Origin: Gemella haemolysans
GTDB taxonomy: Bacteria; Bacillota; Bacilli; Staphylococcales; Gemellaceae
Length of the DNA stretch: 39,125 nucleotides
Reading direction: 5' to 3'
Assembly: GCF_901873445.1 (NCBI RefSeq)
Contig: NZ_CABFLN010000013.1
Span: 1 to 39,125, forward strand
Part shown: one piece after another, positions 13,701 to 21,400 of the stretch
Numbering within the stretch: the stretch's first letter is position 1
Layout of the letters: the number at the start of each line of letters is the position of its first letter
Made by a program: the position numbers and the translations under genes
The notes under the pieces: model-generated
What the model was told of the DNA's origin: nothing
What the model saw: the letters and a program-made list of their open reading frames with translations, nothing else
Databases searched by the model: none

Positions 13701-16299
13701 GGCTATCTACAGCTTTGTAAATAACAGTGTGTTCTCCTGCTTCTGAAGTATCAATTCCAGTAACATTCGTATTCCCGTCAACTGATACTACACGAACGTG
13801 ACCTTTATCACCAAGTGTTGCATCTTGATCATCTTCACGGTCTGTTACTTTCACAAGAGCTAATAAATCAGCTTTAGTAATAGTTGTTTCTGTAAGAACT
13901 GTTTTTTCGTTTTGGTTTTCTACTACTGGTGCAACTACTGGCGCTTCATTCGTAACAGGATAAGATGTTTTACCTAAGTAAGTTCCTTTTGTTGCTCCAC
14001 CATTATGAGGAATAACTTTTAAGTCTACCCCTTCTTTAACAGGTTCTGTTAATGTTAAAGTAACTGTGTCGTAGAAAGGTCCTTTTACAGTATTTTTAAC
14101 AGTTGCTTTACTTGCATTTCCACCAGCCATCACTAAACTTCCATCATCTTCACGTTTAATATCAAGCTGTACTTCTTTATTCGTTTCTTTATTTGTATAG
14201 AAGAAGTATGTGAATCCTGCGTCATGAGGTACAGTAAACGTTACTTCTTTAGCTCCTGCCACAACGCTCTTACCGTCTTTTGCTGCCGCTGATGGTAAGA
14301 TTGCTGAAGGTCCGATAGATACATCTTGTTCTTTCGCTTCACTTTCTATTCCATCTATCATTTGAACAATTTCTACTGGATTTTTAGGTTTATTTTTATA
14401 GAATGTTCTAGCATTTTCTCTTGCACCAAGTAAAGCTTCATTACTATTTAAACCTGCATCTAACTTAATTTCCCATTTTCCTTCAGCGTTTACTGTTGCT
14501 GTTTTTTCTAATAATACTTCTGTTTTTTCTGGGTTTCTTACAGTAACTTTAACAGTTGCTCCAACCACACCAGTTCCTGATAATTTTTCATCTGTTGATA
14601 GAACTGTTCCTCTAGCTCTAGGATTTGTGTCTACCGTTGGTGCGTTAAGCTCTCTTACAATTACTTTTCTAGTAATTGTATTTGTAGATTCTTTACCTTG
14701 ACTATCTACCGCTTTAAGAACTAGTGTGTATTCTCCTGGCGTTGCAGTGTTAAATGTTGTTGCACTTGCTCCATTAACTGATACTAATTTAGCTTTTACT
14801 GGCTCACCAACAGTAAGTTTTGCATCATCTTCTTTGTCAGCTACAGTTGCTAAAGTTGCAATATCAAATGCAGAATCTTTTCTCACAACTACGTCGCTTC
14901 CGTTATTTGTTGCAGTAATTGTAGGTGCTTCGTTAGTTGCAGTTATAGTAGGACGTTTAGCCTCTGCTGCTTCTGTTGCTCCAGGTTTAGCTCCTCCTGC
15001 TGCACTGTAACCAGATTGCGCTTGTAAGTTGATTACGTTAGCACCTTCTTTAATTACGTTTTGAAGGAATGTTAATTTTACTATGTGGAAAAGAGGATCA
15101 TTTTGAGTATCTGCCATAGTTGCAGTTAGCGTTGACGTGTCTTGAGATTGAGGATTCCCTCCGTTCATAATTACTTGACGGTCCCAAGAACCTGTGAATC
15201 CTACCCATAAATTATTCGCATCTTTCGGAACTTTTACCAATACTTCTTTTTGTCCCGCAACAATAGTATCACTGACAAATTTTGGACGTCCAAGATAAAC
15301 CCTTGTTTCATCGTTTAATTTATTATTTTCGCCTTTGTATTGAACAGTAATCTTAGTTTCTTCTGTAAGTTTATTGTGTGGATCATTACCAGATTTTAAT
15401 GGTGCTTCTAAATTCACAGTCCATTTTCCATTAGTTACTACTGTTTCATAAGTTTTTGTAGCTCCTCCTGGAGTTGCGACTGTCACTACTACAGTTTTAC
15501 CATCAGTTCCAGTCCCTGATAAAGAAGTATCTGCAGAGGTTACTCCATTACGTCTTACATATGAAGCATCCTCATAGTTTACTGTACTAGTAACTTGAGG
15601 AGCTCCTGAATCATTTCTTCTGAAACCTGAACCTTCTTCGGCATTTGCAGGAATGGCATGTGAATTAGCCGCACTTGGTTCAGTATTTTCTGCTTTTTTA
15701 CCTACAGTTTGTTTCCCGTTAGTAGTGTCTACTTCTGGAGTTTCTTTTTTCTCTACAGGTTTTGCTTTTAATTTAGTGTTAGCTGTAGTTACAAGTTTGC
15801 TGTAAGCTTTTGTTAATTCGTCTTGAGTTTTAGCGTTTGCTAATGTAGTTTTTGCAGCTTCTAGGTCTGCTTTTAATAACGCAATAGATGCTTCAGTTTT
15901 GTTTGCATAAGTCCCGTTATCAAGCTTTGCTTCGATTTCTGCAACGTATCTTTCAAGTTTAGTTTTATCTAAAGCTTTAACTTCTTGTGCAGTTTCTCCG
16001 CCTAATTTTGCCGCTACTGCACTAGCTACATCTTCTTTAGTAGTTTCTTTTGCTACTGGTTGTGCTGTAGCTTTTGGTGCTGCTGCAACACCTTCTGAAG
16101 CATTAGAATTTGTTGTGTTGTCAGATGTCGTGTTATTTGATACTTCTTCACTCGCCTGCGCTACTGCTCCAGCACCAAAGAAGATACTTGCACCGATTAC
16201 TACTGATGCTGTACCTACTTTGAATTTCTTGATAGAGTATGTCTCTACCTTAGTTCCTTCTTTCTTATTTTTTAAATATTGATTATTTTTTCCTATCAA
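4747..16299 (-). CDS. Giant sortase-anchored surface protein, 3850 residues, ~30 tandem 77-residue repeats
   Basis: The start is TTG at 16299: AAGGAGG lies 10 bases upstream and no in-frame ATG precedes the export signal (YSIKKFKVGTASVVIGAS, residues ~22-39, ending AVAQASEE). Approximate layout: residues 75-190 FIVAR-like helices; 226-1020 Ig-like/beta domains (LSGTG...GKWTVNL; YTLVLKAVDSQGKES; HTVIYKAVDSQGKES); 1023-1110 a diverged copy of the C-terminal repeat; 1111-1440 DUF1542-like helical repeats (ARTDLSDAEKAEAKKEA and similar); 1441-3800 about 30 repeats with the pattern LT..EK..I..KV..VNPGATVVVDDKGNATVT...GKTA.IPA.DLVK. The C-terminus has LANTG at 3817, a hydrophobic span and RRRKEK, a sortase signal with Ala in place of Pro. 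The layout recalls Ebh-type staphylococcal proteins. Likely role: a long wall-attached stalk or adhesin. Its ligand is unknown. Confidence 0.92.
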   Translation of the reverse strand: MIGKNNQYLKNKKEGTKVETYSIKKFKVGTASVVIGASIFFGAGAVAQASEEVSNNTTSDNTTNSNASEGVAAAPKATAQPVAKETTKEDVASAVAAKLGGETAQEVKALDKTKLERYVAEIEAKLDNGTYANKTEASIALLKADLEAAKTTLANAKTQDELTKAYSKLVTTANTKLKAKPVEKKETPEVDTTNGKQTVGKKAENTEPSAANSHAIPANAEEGSGFRRNDSGAPQVTSTVNYEDASYVRRNGVTSADTSLSGTGTDGKTVVVTVATPGGATKTYETVVTNGKWTVNLEAPLKSGNDPHNKLTEETKITVQYKGENNKLNDETRVYLGRPKFVSDTIVAGQKEVLVKVPKDANNLWVGFTGSWDRQVIMNGGNPQSQDTSTLTATMADTQNDPLFHIVKLTFLQNVIKEGANVINLQAQSGYSAAGGAKPGATEAAEAKRPTITATNEAPTITATNNGSDVVVRKDSAFDIATLATVADKEDDAKLTVGEPVKAKLVSVNGASATTFNTATPGEYTLVLKAVDSQGKESTNTITRKVIVRELNAPTVDTNPRARGTVLSTDEKLSGTGVVGATVKVTVRNPEKTEVLLEKTATVNAEGKWEIKLDAGLNSNEALLGARENARTFYKNKPKNPVEIVQMIDGIESEAKEQDVSIGPSAILPSAAAKDGKSVVAGAKEVTFTVPHDAGFTYFFYTNKETNKEVQLDIKREDDGSLVMAGGNASKATVKNTVKGPFYDTVTLTLTEPVKEGVDLKVIPHNGGATKGTYLGKTSYPVTNEAPVVAPVVENQNEKTVLTETTITKADLLALVKVTDREDDQDATLGDKGHVRVVSVDGNTNVTGIDTSEAGEHTVIYKAVDSQGKESNEYEYTVKVNQAPTVELPYSNAYRRQIYIYTGEKTDLTFTGKDETTVKDLYLRNKGKDESDNASVYGFTIGKVTNSAVASGEGTVSDDKKIATIKMVGVTKLSAGQKWTSFIEAKDNDGVKSMPANEPYNVESDPALRQKKPGYVEFIVKSQADKYDIKAPTEKVAVADPTNVTEDDLAKIKEKLQLEYNQNNDDANISKDAPVTDKDAKIASVTKDADGNLVVTYTDGSKDTRSLSEFVTLDKQPAIDAVTTEADNKIKAITDNANLSQAEKDAAIAKVNAGKHAALDKIDEATNKTAVDGAKTEGTDAVAKVNPVAKEKAKQAISDELKAKNNELDARTDLSDAEKAEAKKEAKKLADAQLAEIAKQPDDVPTVAEAQTAQDAVDAAKNKGVADIKTVNPIAKESALKAVADELAEKEKQIDARTDLTKEEKDAAKEEAKRLAKTATDTIKAQPNTAATPEAATTAQKAVNDAKDDGVKKVKAVNPPAEKKTAAKQELANTADAKKQAIQDDNTLSEAAKEKLKKEVDDIKEATDAAITGAKKNADVDKVKLAAAQAIKAINSARIPGNKLVAKNPTNLDGDEQDKLKKAIEAVNPGATVEVNPDGSAKVTYPGKAPETLKQADLTKSAADLDNPGGGNNINRPADKVIVKNPANLTDDEKEKVKKAVRDVNPNAVVTMDDNGTVTVSTPDGHTAAFPASELVRTLADAAKGDSGNTGVRKPADKVVGDATNLADQAKATAKLKKLNGPDAKVQYDAEGNATVVLKDGTIATIPAGDLFKTPEDAKKANGGDDINKPNSQTVVADKNALTEGEREAIKAKIAAVNPEGSVITVNEKGEATVTTPEGKTAVIDADDLIKGADEKTTAKAGNNINNPADRVQVADKANLKPEDIAKIKAAVETVNPGSTVVVDEKGNATVTTPEGKTATIPVSELVKTPTDKENVNGGNQVNTPADRVVVENPAALTSEEKKAIEAKIKAVNPDADVVFDEKGNATVTTKDGKTATIPASDLVKPKADLADPTKQDAVNKPVDKVIVDPALVAADKDLPQEAKDAIKAAVAAVNPGATVVVDDKGNATVTTKDGKTVVISKADLVKTEADKETAKAGNNINKPADKVVADKDALTPENIEAIKAKVAAVNPGATVVVDDKGNATVVTPDGKTATIPVTDLVKSPTEAEGAKAGNDVNKPADKVVVNDPANLTPEEKKAIEAKVKAVNPDAKVFVDEKGNATVSTPDGKTATIPVEDLVKDPAAKETPSAGNKVNTPATKVVVKDPANIKADEEKIKAEILKVNPGATVVFDTEGNATVTTKDGAVATIPASDLAKDAADLQKADKQDAVNKPADKTVVKKAGELTSKEKEDIKKEIAKVNRDPQTTIVVDDEGNATVTTPDGKTEVIPASDLVKTAEEAEGVNAGNNINKPADKVAAAAADLVGPKKDEVAAKIKAAVESVNPGATVFVDDKGNATVTTPDGKTATIPVEDLLKDPAAKETPSAGNKVNTPAEKALVDPAVLNDPNTTLPKDVKDAIKKAVESVNPGAEVVVDDKGNATVTVTNPDGTKATATIPASDLVKSNAKEDLENAAKQDAIKKPIDETVVANKDALTLEEKKAIEDKVKEVNPGATVVVDEKGNATVTTPEGKTAVIPADDLVKTADEVLTDPKAGNVINKPADRELVDNKDNLTPEDIKAIKDRVVAVNPGASVYVDDKGNATVTTPDGQTATIPVNDLVKTEADKNTANAGNKVNTPADKVLVKDPAKLTAKELEKVEKKIKEVNPDATVVFDDKGNATVKNANGDIATIPAADLVKPKADLLDPAKQDAVKKPADKTLVKNPDSLTQDEKDAITAKVKEVNPPADGTIVFVDEKGNATVTTKDGKTVVIPKDDLVKTAEEAANEKAGNNINKPADKTVVAKPDALTPEEKKVIEDKVKAVNPDAKAVFVDDKGNATVTLKGGKSATIPATDLVKTAEDAAKPNAGNKVNAPADKVVVKDPDALTDADKAKITDAIKAINPNAEKVVFDEYGNATVTTKDGEVATIPAADLVKTEAEAAKPNAGNNINTPADKVAVDSSKPLTEDDKKAIAAKVAEVNPGATVAVDDKGNATVTTPEGKTAVIPATDLTKTADSAKEPNAGNDVVKPADKTVVANPDSLTQDEQNAIAAKVAEVNPEAKTVVVDDKGNATVTTKDGKAVVIPAKDLVKTAEEAVKPNAGNDVNTPADKTVVANPDSLTQDEKDAIIAKVKAVNPGAEVVVDEKGNATVTTPEGKTAVIPASDLTKTADSAKEPNAGNDVSTPADKTVVKNPDSLTQDEKDVIVAKVKAVNPDATVVVDDKGNATVTPKDGKPVVIPASDLTKTEAQAKEPKAGNDIVKPADKTVVKNPDSLTQDEKDAIVAKVKAVNPGAEVVVDDKGNATVTVNGKTAVIPATDLTKSADAEKAPKAGNDIVKPASKTKVANPDSLTSEEKKAIADKVAAVNPGSTVVVDDKGNATVTLPNGNTAVIPASDLTKSAKDVNDGKAKDNAVTPAAKTKVANPEKLTDAEKKAIEDKVKALNPGATVVVDDKGNATVVKDGNVSVIPSTDLVKVEDDATKPNGGNDANTPAAKTVVANSEKLTDAEKKEIIAKVKAVNPGATVVVDDKGNATVTKGDGTVLNIPASDLVIPAEKFADEAKTAKVKTPAIRTLVGDKENLTKDEKEAVKKSIEAVNPGATVVVDNKGNATVTMPDGSTATISKEQLVKNAEDAKAKHGGDNLDFDFSKVTVGNLENITSEEKAKFQFQILGTITNVEEFDLDAYIKSTDDKGNTVYTSKDSRVKITIDKDGNATIEKDGKKELAINIDKAGNVTIVTKEGKVLAIPRDGVFRQKPTLPEKIEVGNVNKLTDEEKAAVKAALIKANPELTNAKITIADNGKATIEYLDGHVIEIAATDLVTAKAFDKGSNAQGANTKLGQRLANTGTTETNTGLAGLGLAVLGGLLAAARRRKEK
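4890..11985 (-). repeat. About 30 tandem ~231-bp repeats coding for the 77-residue module
   Basis: Counting the phrase GNATV or its variants in the translation gives about 30 modules. The regular ones (for example the units around 6.4-7.3 kb) are 77 residues long; others run 74-85, and the two nearest the C-terminus are more diverged. Several linkers alternate between a NAGN.VN.PADK form and a form with KQDAV.KPADK. Neighbouring units in the 6-7.5 kb part share long identical strings, which points to recent unit duplication. Confidence 0.88.
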
Positions 16300-16841
16300 C
16301 TTTAAAATTCCTCCTTAAATTTATTTTAAGTTTTATAGATTAATACGAAAAACTGCAAGACAGACCATACCCTCGTTATTTTTTCAAGAGCATCGTCTAT
16401 CTACAAGTATTAATTTTTTGTCTTACAACCATTATAATATTATAAACTCTATAATAATTCAAGAGAAAAAACTCGCACAATCCCCCTTTTCTTATAGCAA
16501 ATATAAACTTTTTCTTATTTGAAATTTCTGACAATATTTTTCCAAAATATCATATCACTCAAACTTATTATTTTTTACCAATATTTATTAAAAAAACTTC
16601 ATTCTTTTCTTGTAACAGAAACTCTCACACCCACGATAAAAAAAAAAAAAAACGATTACATTTATATTAAATAAATGTCTTTTATCTTTTTAATGAATAC
16701 AACCAACCTGTAACAATCCATTTTCATTATAATTAAAACAGGTTATTACTCTAATGTTACTTTAAATTTATTTTTTATTAATAATCAAAATTTAATTCTA
16801 AATATTTTTACGAATTAATTTTAAATTAGTTTGTAAAACAA

Positions 16842-16885
16842 AAAATAGTATCTTTACTTTAATTTTCAAAGAAAGATACTATTTT
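16842..16885. terminator. Bidirectional terminator-like hairpin
   Basis: AAAATAGTATCTTT pairs perfectly with AAAGATACTATTTT around a 16-base loop, with A runs before and T runs after, so it could act on either strand. On the minus strand it follows the nuclease gene and precedes the giant gene. Confidence 0.65.
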
Positions 16886-16900
16886 TTTAGGTTGTATAAC

Positions 16901-16936
16901 AAATTCGAGGCACGAAAAAAATCCAGCCCCGAATTC
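16901..16936 (-). terminator. Terminator-like hairpin after the nuclease gene
   Basis: On the minus strand GAATTCGGGGC pairs with GCCTCGAATTTG, with one G-T pair, around a T-rich loop. It lies about 90 bases after the stop of the Rpn-like gene. The trailing T-run is weak, so its efficiency is uncertain. Confidence 0.45.
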
Positions 16937-17026
16937 AATTTTCACATACAAAAAACTCTATATTTAATCGCTAATCTATTACTTTTTTATCACTAGTTTT
17001 AAATTACTGAGTCATAATCACTTCGA

Positions 17027-17974
17027 CTATAGATATTTTTCGAATTCTTGCTCGTTTATATTTAATTTGCTAGCTCCCATTTCTTTAGTTAGGAGTCCTC
17101 CTTTTACTAAATCTGCAATCATATTTATTGTTTTTTCTCTTTCTTGTGCTATTCCTTGTTTAATTCCTTGCTCAATTCCTTGCTCGATTCCTTGTTGTAA
17201 CCCTTCCGCTATTGCCTGTTCTTTTTCTTCTTTAACATAAGCTAGGTGAGCATAATATCCATCAAAATCCCTTCTTCTCTCATCAAACATACTCTTCTCC
17301 TCCTTACTCCATTTTCTTGGATTTATTATACTATCTGCTTGTTCCATTATTTTTTCTGGTTCATGTGTATATGGTTTGTTTCCGAAAAATTCTATCCAAC
17401 GTACTTTTTTGTAATTTTCCATTGTATTTTCTCTATATTTTTCTATTTCCAAAAATACCATTCTTATTAAATTTCTTTTTTCTTCTATTCCTTTAAATTT
17501 AACTTTTAATTCTTCACAGTTTTCATCGTCTCGCATACTGAACGTATGAATTGCTCGATTATCATCAAAGTATGGTTTCTCTGTTATTGCTATCGCATAA
17601 ACGGGTATTAATTCTCCAGACAAATAATGTGTGTCTACTCCGTCTTTTTTATACTCGTCTAAGTTTTGCGATACCTGTTCACAGATGTATAACCACAATC
17701 TTTTTATAAAATCAACCTGCATAGCTACTTGAATTTCTATAATTACTTGTGTACCATCGTCTAATTCTGCTAATACATCCACGTGCGTGACAAATGGTAA
17801 CAACTCTTTATACGGCTTAGCATGGATTTGTGCTCCATCTAAAAGTTTTACGGAAGCTACTGGCAAATCCAATAAATCTCTGATGAACTGAGCCGTTACC
17901 TCGGTATTACTAAATACTTTTTTCGCTACTAAATCCATCATTGGACGTGTATCTTTATTTCTTATGTTTTCCAT
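17027..17974 (-). CDS. Rpn/YhgA-like PD-(D/E)XK nuclease family protein
   Basis: 315 residues, a usual length for the PD-(D/E)XK 'transposase/recombination-promoting nuclease' family (PDDEXK_2 type). The start ATG has GGGAGG 9 bases upstream. The opening NKDTRPMMDLVAKKVF, the core VDVLAELDDGTQVIIEIQV (D66, E80-x-Q82 as the likely metal site) and the heptad-like tail near residues 258-280 with repeated QGIEQGI are all typical. The DNA for this tail has near-perfect 12-bp tandem repeats (about 17150-17205), a place where length can vary. Family members are called transposases in databases, but they are stand-alone nucleases linked to recA-independent recombination in E. coli. No inverted repeats or target duplication were seen around this gene, so I do not call an insertion sequence. 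It is a single-gene unit with its own terminator-like hairpin. Confidence 0.88.
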   Translation of the reverse strand: MENIRNKDTRPMMDLVAKKVFSNTEVTAQFIRDLLDLPVASVKLLDGAQIHAKPYKELLPFVTHVDVLAELDDGTQVIIEIQVAMQVDFIKRLWLYICEQVSQNLDEYKKDGVDTHYLSGELIPVYAIAITEKPYFDDNRAIHTFSMRDDENCEELKVKFKGIEEKRNLIRMVFLEIEKYRENTMENYKKVRWIEFFGNKPYTHEPEKIMEQADSIINPRKWSKEEKSMFDERRRDFDGYYAHLAYVKEEKEQAIAEGLQQGIEQGIEQGIKQGIAQEREKTINMIADLVKGGLLTKEMGASKLNINEQEFEKYL

Positions 17975-18107
17975 TTTCGAAAACCTCCCTATTTATTATT
18001 TTTTCATAATTAATTTAATTTTCCATAATCCCTGATAATTCTTTACCTTCATTATACTCCATGAAAGCTATTTTTTCTAACGATAACATTAGTCTCACCA
18101 TAAGAAA

Positions 18108-18282
18108 GGGTGTGACTCAAAAATCACGATTTCGAAGAAACAAGATTCTATCGAGTCACCCTCGCACAGTTTATTAGATATCTAAAAAGCTTTTATAAAA
18201 CGAATTTAGATATCAATAAACCACTGCAGCTATGAGTCCTCATATGAACTTTGTTAAATTTTAGGACTTTTGAGTCAGCCTC
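18108..18282 (+). repeat. Multi-hairpin intergenic repeat, copy B
   Basis: The copy shows three inverted repeats in a row. Left: gggtgtgactcaaaaatc against gattctatcgagtcaccc. Centre: gtttattagatatctaaa against tttagatatcaataaac, around ttttataaaa. Right: gagtcct against aggact, followed by tgagtcagcctc. Copy C is the closest relative, with only scattered differences. Confidence 0.85.
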
Positions 18283-18361
18283 TTTTTAAATATACCTCGT
18301 TATTGGATACTTATTTACGATTTTCCCCTACGCCCCGAATTTGACAAAGAACCATAATAAC

Positions 18362-18395
18362 AAATTTGGAGCAGGATATTCTCCCGCTCCAAATT
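18362..18395. terminator. Terminator after the 2122-residue surface protein gene
   Basis: AATTTGGAGC pairs perfectly with GCTCCAAATT, extended by a partial GG/CC step. It starts about 50 bases after the stop of the gene at 18445. On the plus strand it is followed by CATTTTTT, so it may work in both directions. Confidence 0.65.
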
Positions 18396-18444
18396 CATTT
18401 TTTATTACGCTATAAGATGTCAACTTCTAATAGCTGATTAGCGA

Positions 18445-21400
18445 TTATTTTTCTTTTCTACGTTTAGCTGTCGCTAATAATCCGCTTAGCATTGCTAATC
18501 CTAATCCTGCTAAGCCTAGTCCACCTGTATTATCTAATCCTGTGTGTGCTAACGCTCCTTGGATTCCTCGTTTATCATCTTTTTTATCTGATGTTGACTC
18601 TGAGGTAGATTCTGATTTTCCTGCTCCTGCCGCAGTTTGTTGAACTGTGTCTTTTCCTAGAATTGTCGCTACTGAGCCATCTGGGAATGTAATAGTTGCC
18701 GTCCCGTCTCCTGCTACTGCGATTGTTGTTCCTGCTGGGAAGTTATTGGCAGTTTCGATTGCTTTTCTTACTACTTCTTTTTCTTCTTCTGTCAAGCGTG
18801 TTGCGTCTTTAACATCTATTTTTTGAGCAGGTTTTTTAACAGTTGTTTTCTCAGCGTCTGTTTTATTGCTATCTTGCGCTTTTGAATCTTGTACTACTAA
18901 TTGGCTTCCTGGAATTGTAATAGCTGAACCATCTTTGAAGATAATTGTTGCTGTTCCGTCTCCTGCTACTTCAACTTTAACATCACTTCCGAATCCGTTA
19001 GCTTCTACTACAGCTTTTTTAACAGCTTCTTTTTCCTCTTCTGTTAATCTTGTAGCTTCTGCTACTTTTGTAGGATTAGCTGGGATTATTACTTTTGTTT
19101 TCTCAGAGATTGTTGGTTGGTCTTGTGTTGGCACTTCTTCTTTTTGAACTACTAACCTTGTTCCTGGAATTGTATTTACTGAACCATCTTCATATGTTAA
19201 TGTCGCTGTTCCGTCTTTAGATACTGTAACTTTTGCTGCTGGATTTACTGCTTGTACTTTAGCTACTACTGCAGATTGTTCTGTCGGTGTTAAATTGTGA
19301 GCATTTCCTACTTCTGTAGTTGCTGGTACTTGTGCTGGGTTTTGTGCAGCTTGTGTTGGTGTTTGTTTTCCTGGATTTTTTGCTACTACTAGACTTGTTC
19401 CTGGAATTGTGTTTACTGAACCATCTCCATATGTTAGCGTTGCTGTTCCATCTTTAGATACTGTAACTGTCGCCGCTGGATTTGCTGCTTTAACTTTAGC
19501 TGCTACTGCAGATTGTTCTGCCGGTGTTAAGTTATGAGTATTTTCAACAGGTGTAGTTGCTGGTACTTGCGCTGGGGTTTTCTCTGCATCTGTCTGAACT
19601 TTTGGAGTAGTTTGTTTTGTAGATTTTTCTACAAGTTTATCCCCTGTTATTGTATCTACAGATTTATCTGGGTATGTGATTACCACTGTTCCATCTGGTC
19701 TTACTTCTACTGTTGTTCCCGCTGGGAATGTGTTAGCTCCTTCGATGTTTTGACGAACTTTTTCTCTTTCTTTATCTGAAAGTTTAGTTGGATTTTTCAC
19801 TTCCACTTTATTTTCTGGAACTTTTGGTTCAAATTTAGATGCGATAGATCCCTCTGGTTGAACTTCATTTATTTTCCTAATACCATTATCTTTAGCAGCA
19901 TCGATTTCATCTTTAGATTGACCTTTGTTGATGTCTTCTATAGCTTTATCTTTTGCTTTATTAATAGCATCGATAGCTTTTTGTTTTTCTTTATCTGATA
20001 CATCTTTGTTGTTCTTGATTTCGTTTATGCGTTTTTGAGCTTCTTCTAGTATTTCAGCTTTTGCTTTCGCTTTTTCTTCATCAAGGTTTGTTACATCTGG
20101 TTTCTTAACTTCTGTATCTGCTTTTGGATTATATTTCTCAATATTTTCTTTAGCTTGATCTGCGATTTGTTTAGCTGTTCCTGCTGATGATGCTTCGTCA
20201 ATAGCTTTGTTAGCTTCTTCTTTCGCTTTATTGATTACTTCTTCAGCTTTTTGTTTTTGCTCAGCTGTTAGGTCTTTATTATTCTTGATTTCATCAAGTT
20301 TTTTCTTAGCTGCTTCTTCTACTTGTTTTTTAGCGTCTTCTTTCGCTTTAGCAAGGTCGTTATCTTTGTCAGCTTTTGCTAATGACTCTACTACTTCAAC
20401 TGGGACTTTTACAGTTACTTTTGTACCATCAGCTAGTGTTACTTCTACTTCTGCTTCTTTAGTTCCTGTTTCTGTTGTAGTTGGTTTAGAAGTGATTTTC
20501 GCTGTTACTCCATCGGCTAGTGCTAATTGTTTTAGAATTTCTTCGTCAGTTAAGTCTTTACCTTTTTCTACAGTTGCTTTTCCTGATACTAAAGCAGTTT
20601 GTAAATCTAACTCTGGTTTGAAGATACTTGTTGATTTACCTTTACCTGTTTGTGGATTGTAAACATCTGCGATTGCTTTTTTACCTTCTTCTGTTGCTTT
20701 CGCTATTTCTTCTGGTGTTTTCGCATTATTAATCTTGTCTTCTGCAGCTTTCTTAACTTCATCTACTTTGGCTTTCAAGTCTTCTTTTTCTTTATCTGTT
20801 AGAGTCGTATCTCCGTCGATTTCGCCTTTTTCTACGTTAGCTGCGTCTGTTAAATCAGCTTTAGCTTGATCCTTATCAGTTGCTTTTCTCACAGGTACTT
20901 CGATTTCATCTTTTGATCCATCTGGATATGTAACTTCTACTACAACTACTTTCTTACCTGCATTCGCTCCTGTTCCTTCCACGATTGCTCCGTCATTTTT
21001 AACTTGTTTGTCTGTCGGTTGTGGTTGGTCTTTCGGTACTTCTACTGCGTCTGTTATTGCTTTTTTGTCTGCTTCCGCTACTTTTTTATCTTTCGCTGGA
21101 TCAACGCTTACTGGCACTTCTCCTGATGTGATTTCTTCTTTTACTTTTGGAGTTGCTTTGTCTGCGTCTTTTTCTTTTCTCACTGGTACTTCAATTTCGT
21201 CTTTTGATCCATCTGGATATGTAACTTCTACTACAACTACTTTCTTACCTGCATTCGCTCCTGTTCCTTCCACGATTGCTCCGTCATTTTTAACTTGTTT
21301 GTCTGTCGGTTGTGGTTGGTCTTTCGGTACTTCTACTGCATCTGTTATTGCTTTTTTGTCTGCTTCCGCTACTTTTTTATCTTTCGCTGGATCAACACTT

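Larger units (their letters stand above)
16300..17026. other. Intergenic region upstream of the giant surface gene
   Basis: 727 AT-rich bases. Seen here: the AGGAGG site of the giant gene (16310-16316), TATAAT-like boxes on the minus strand near 16432-16455 that could serve its promoter, a run of 15 A (16638-16652) and two hairpins at 16842-16885 and 16901-16936. No open frame with a credible ribosome binding site was found. Confidence 0.5.
17975..18444. other. Intergenic region holding repeat copy B
   Basis: 470 bases. It holds repeat copy B (18108-18282), the phrase aatatacctcgttattgga shared with the 4.6-kb intergenic region, and a terminator hairpin at 18362-18395. No gene was recognised. 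Confidence 0.55.

Noticed and set aside
17027..17974. Insertion sequence around the 'transposase'-type nuclease gene
   Set aside because: No terminal inverted repeats or target-site duplication flank the gene, and proteins of this PD-(D/E)XK group are usually stand-alone nucleases.
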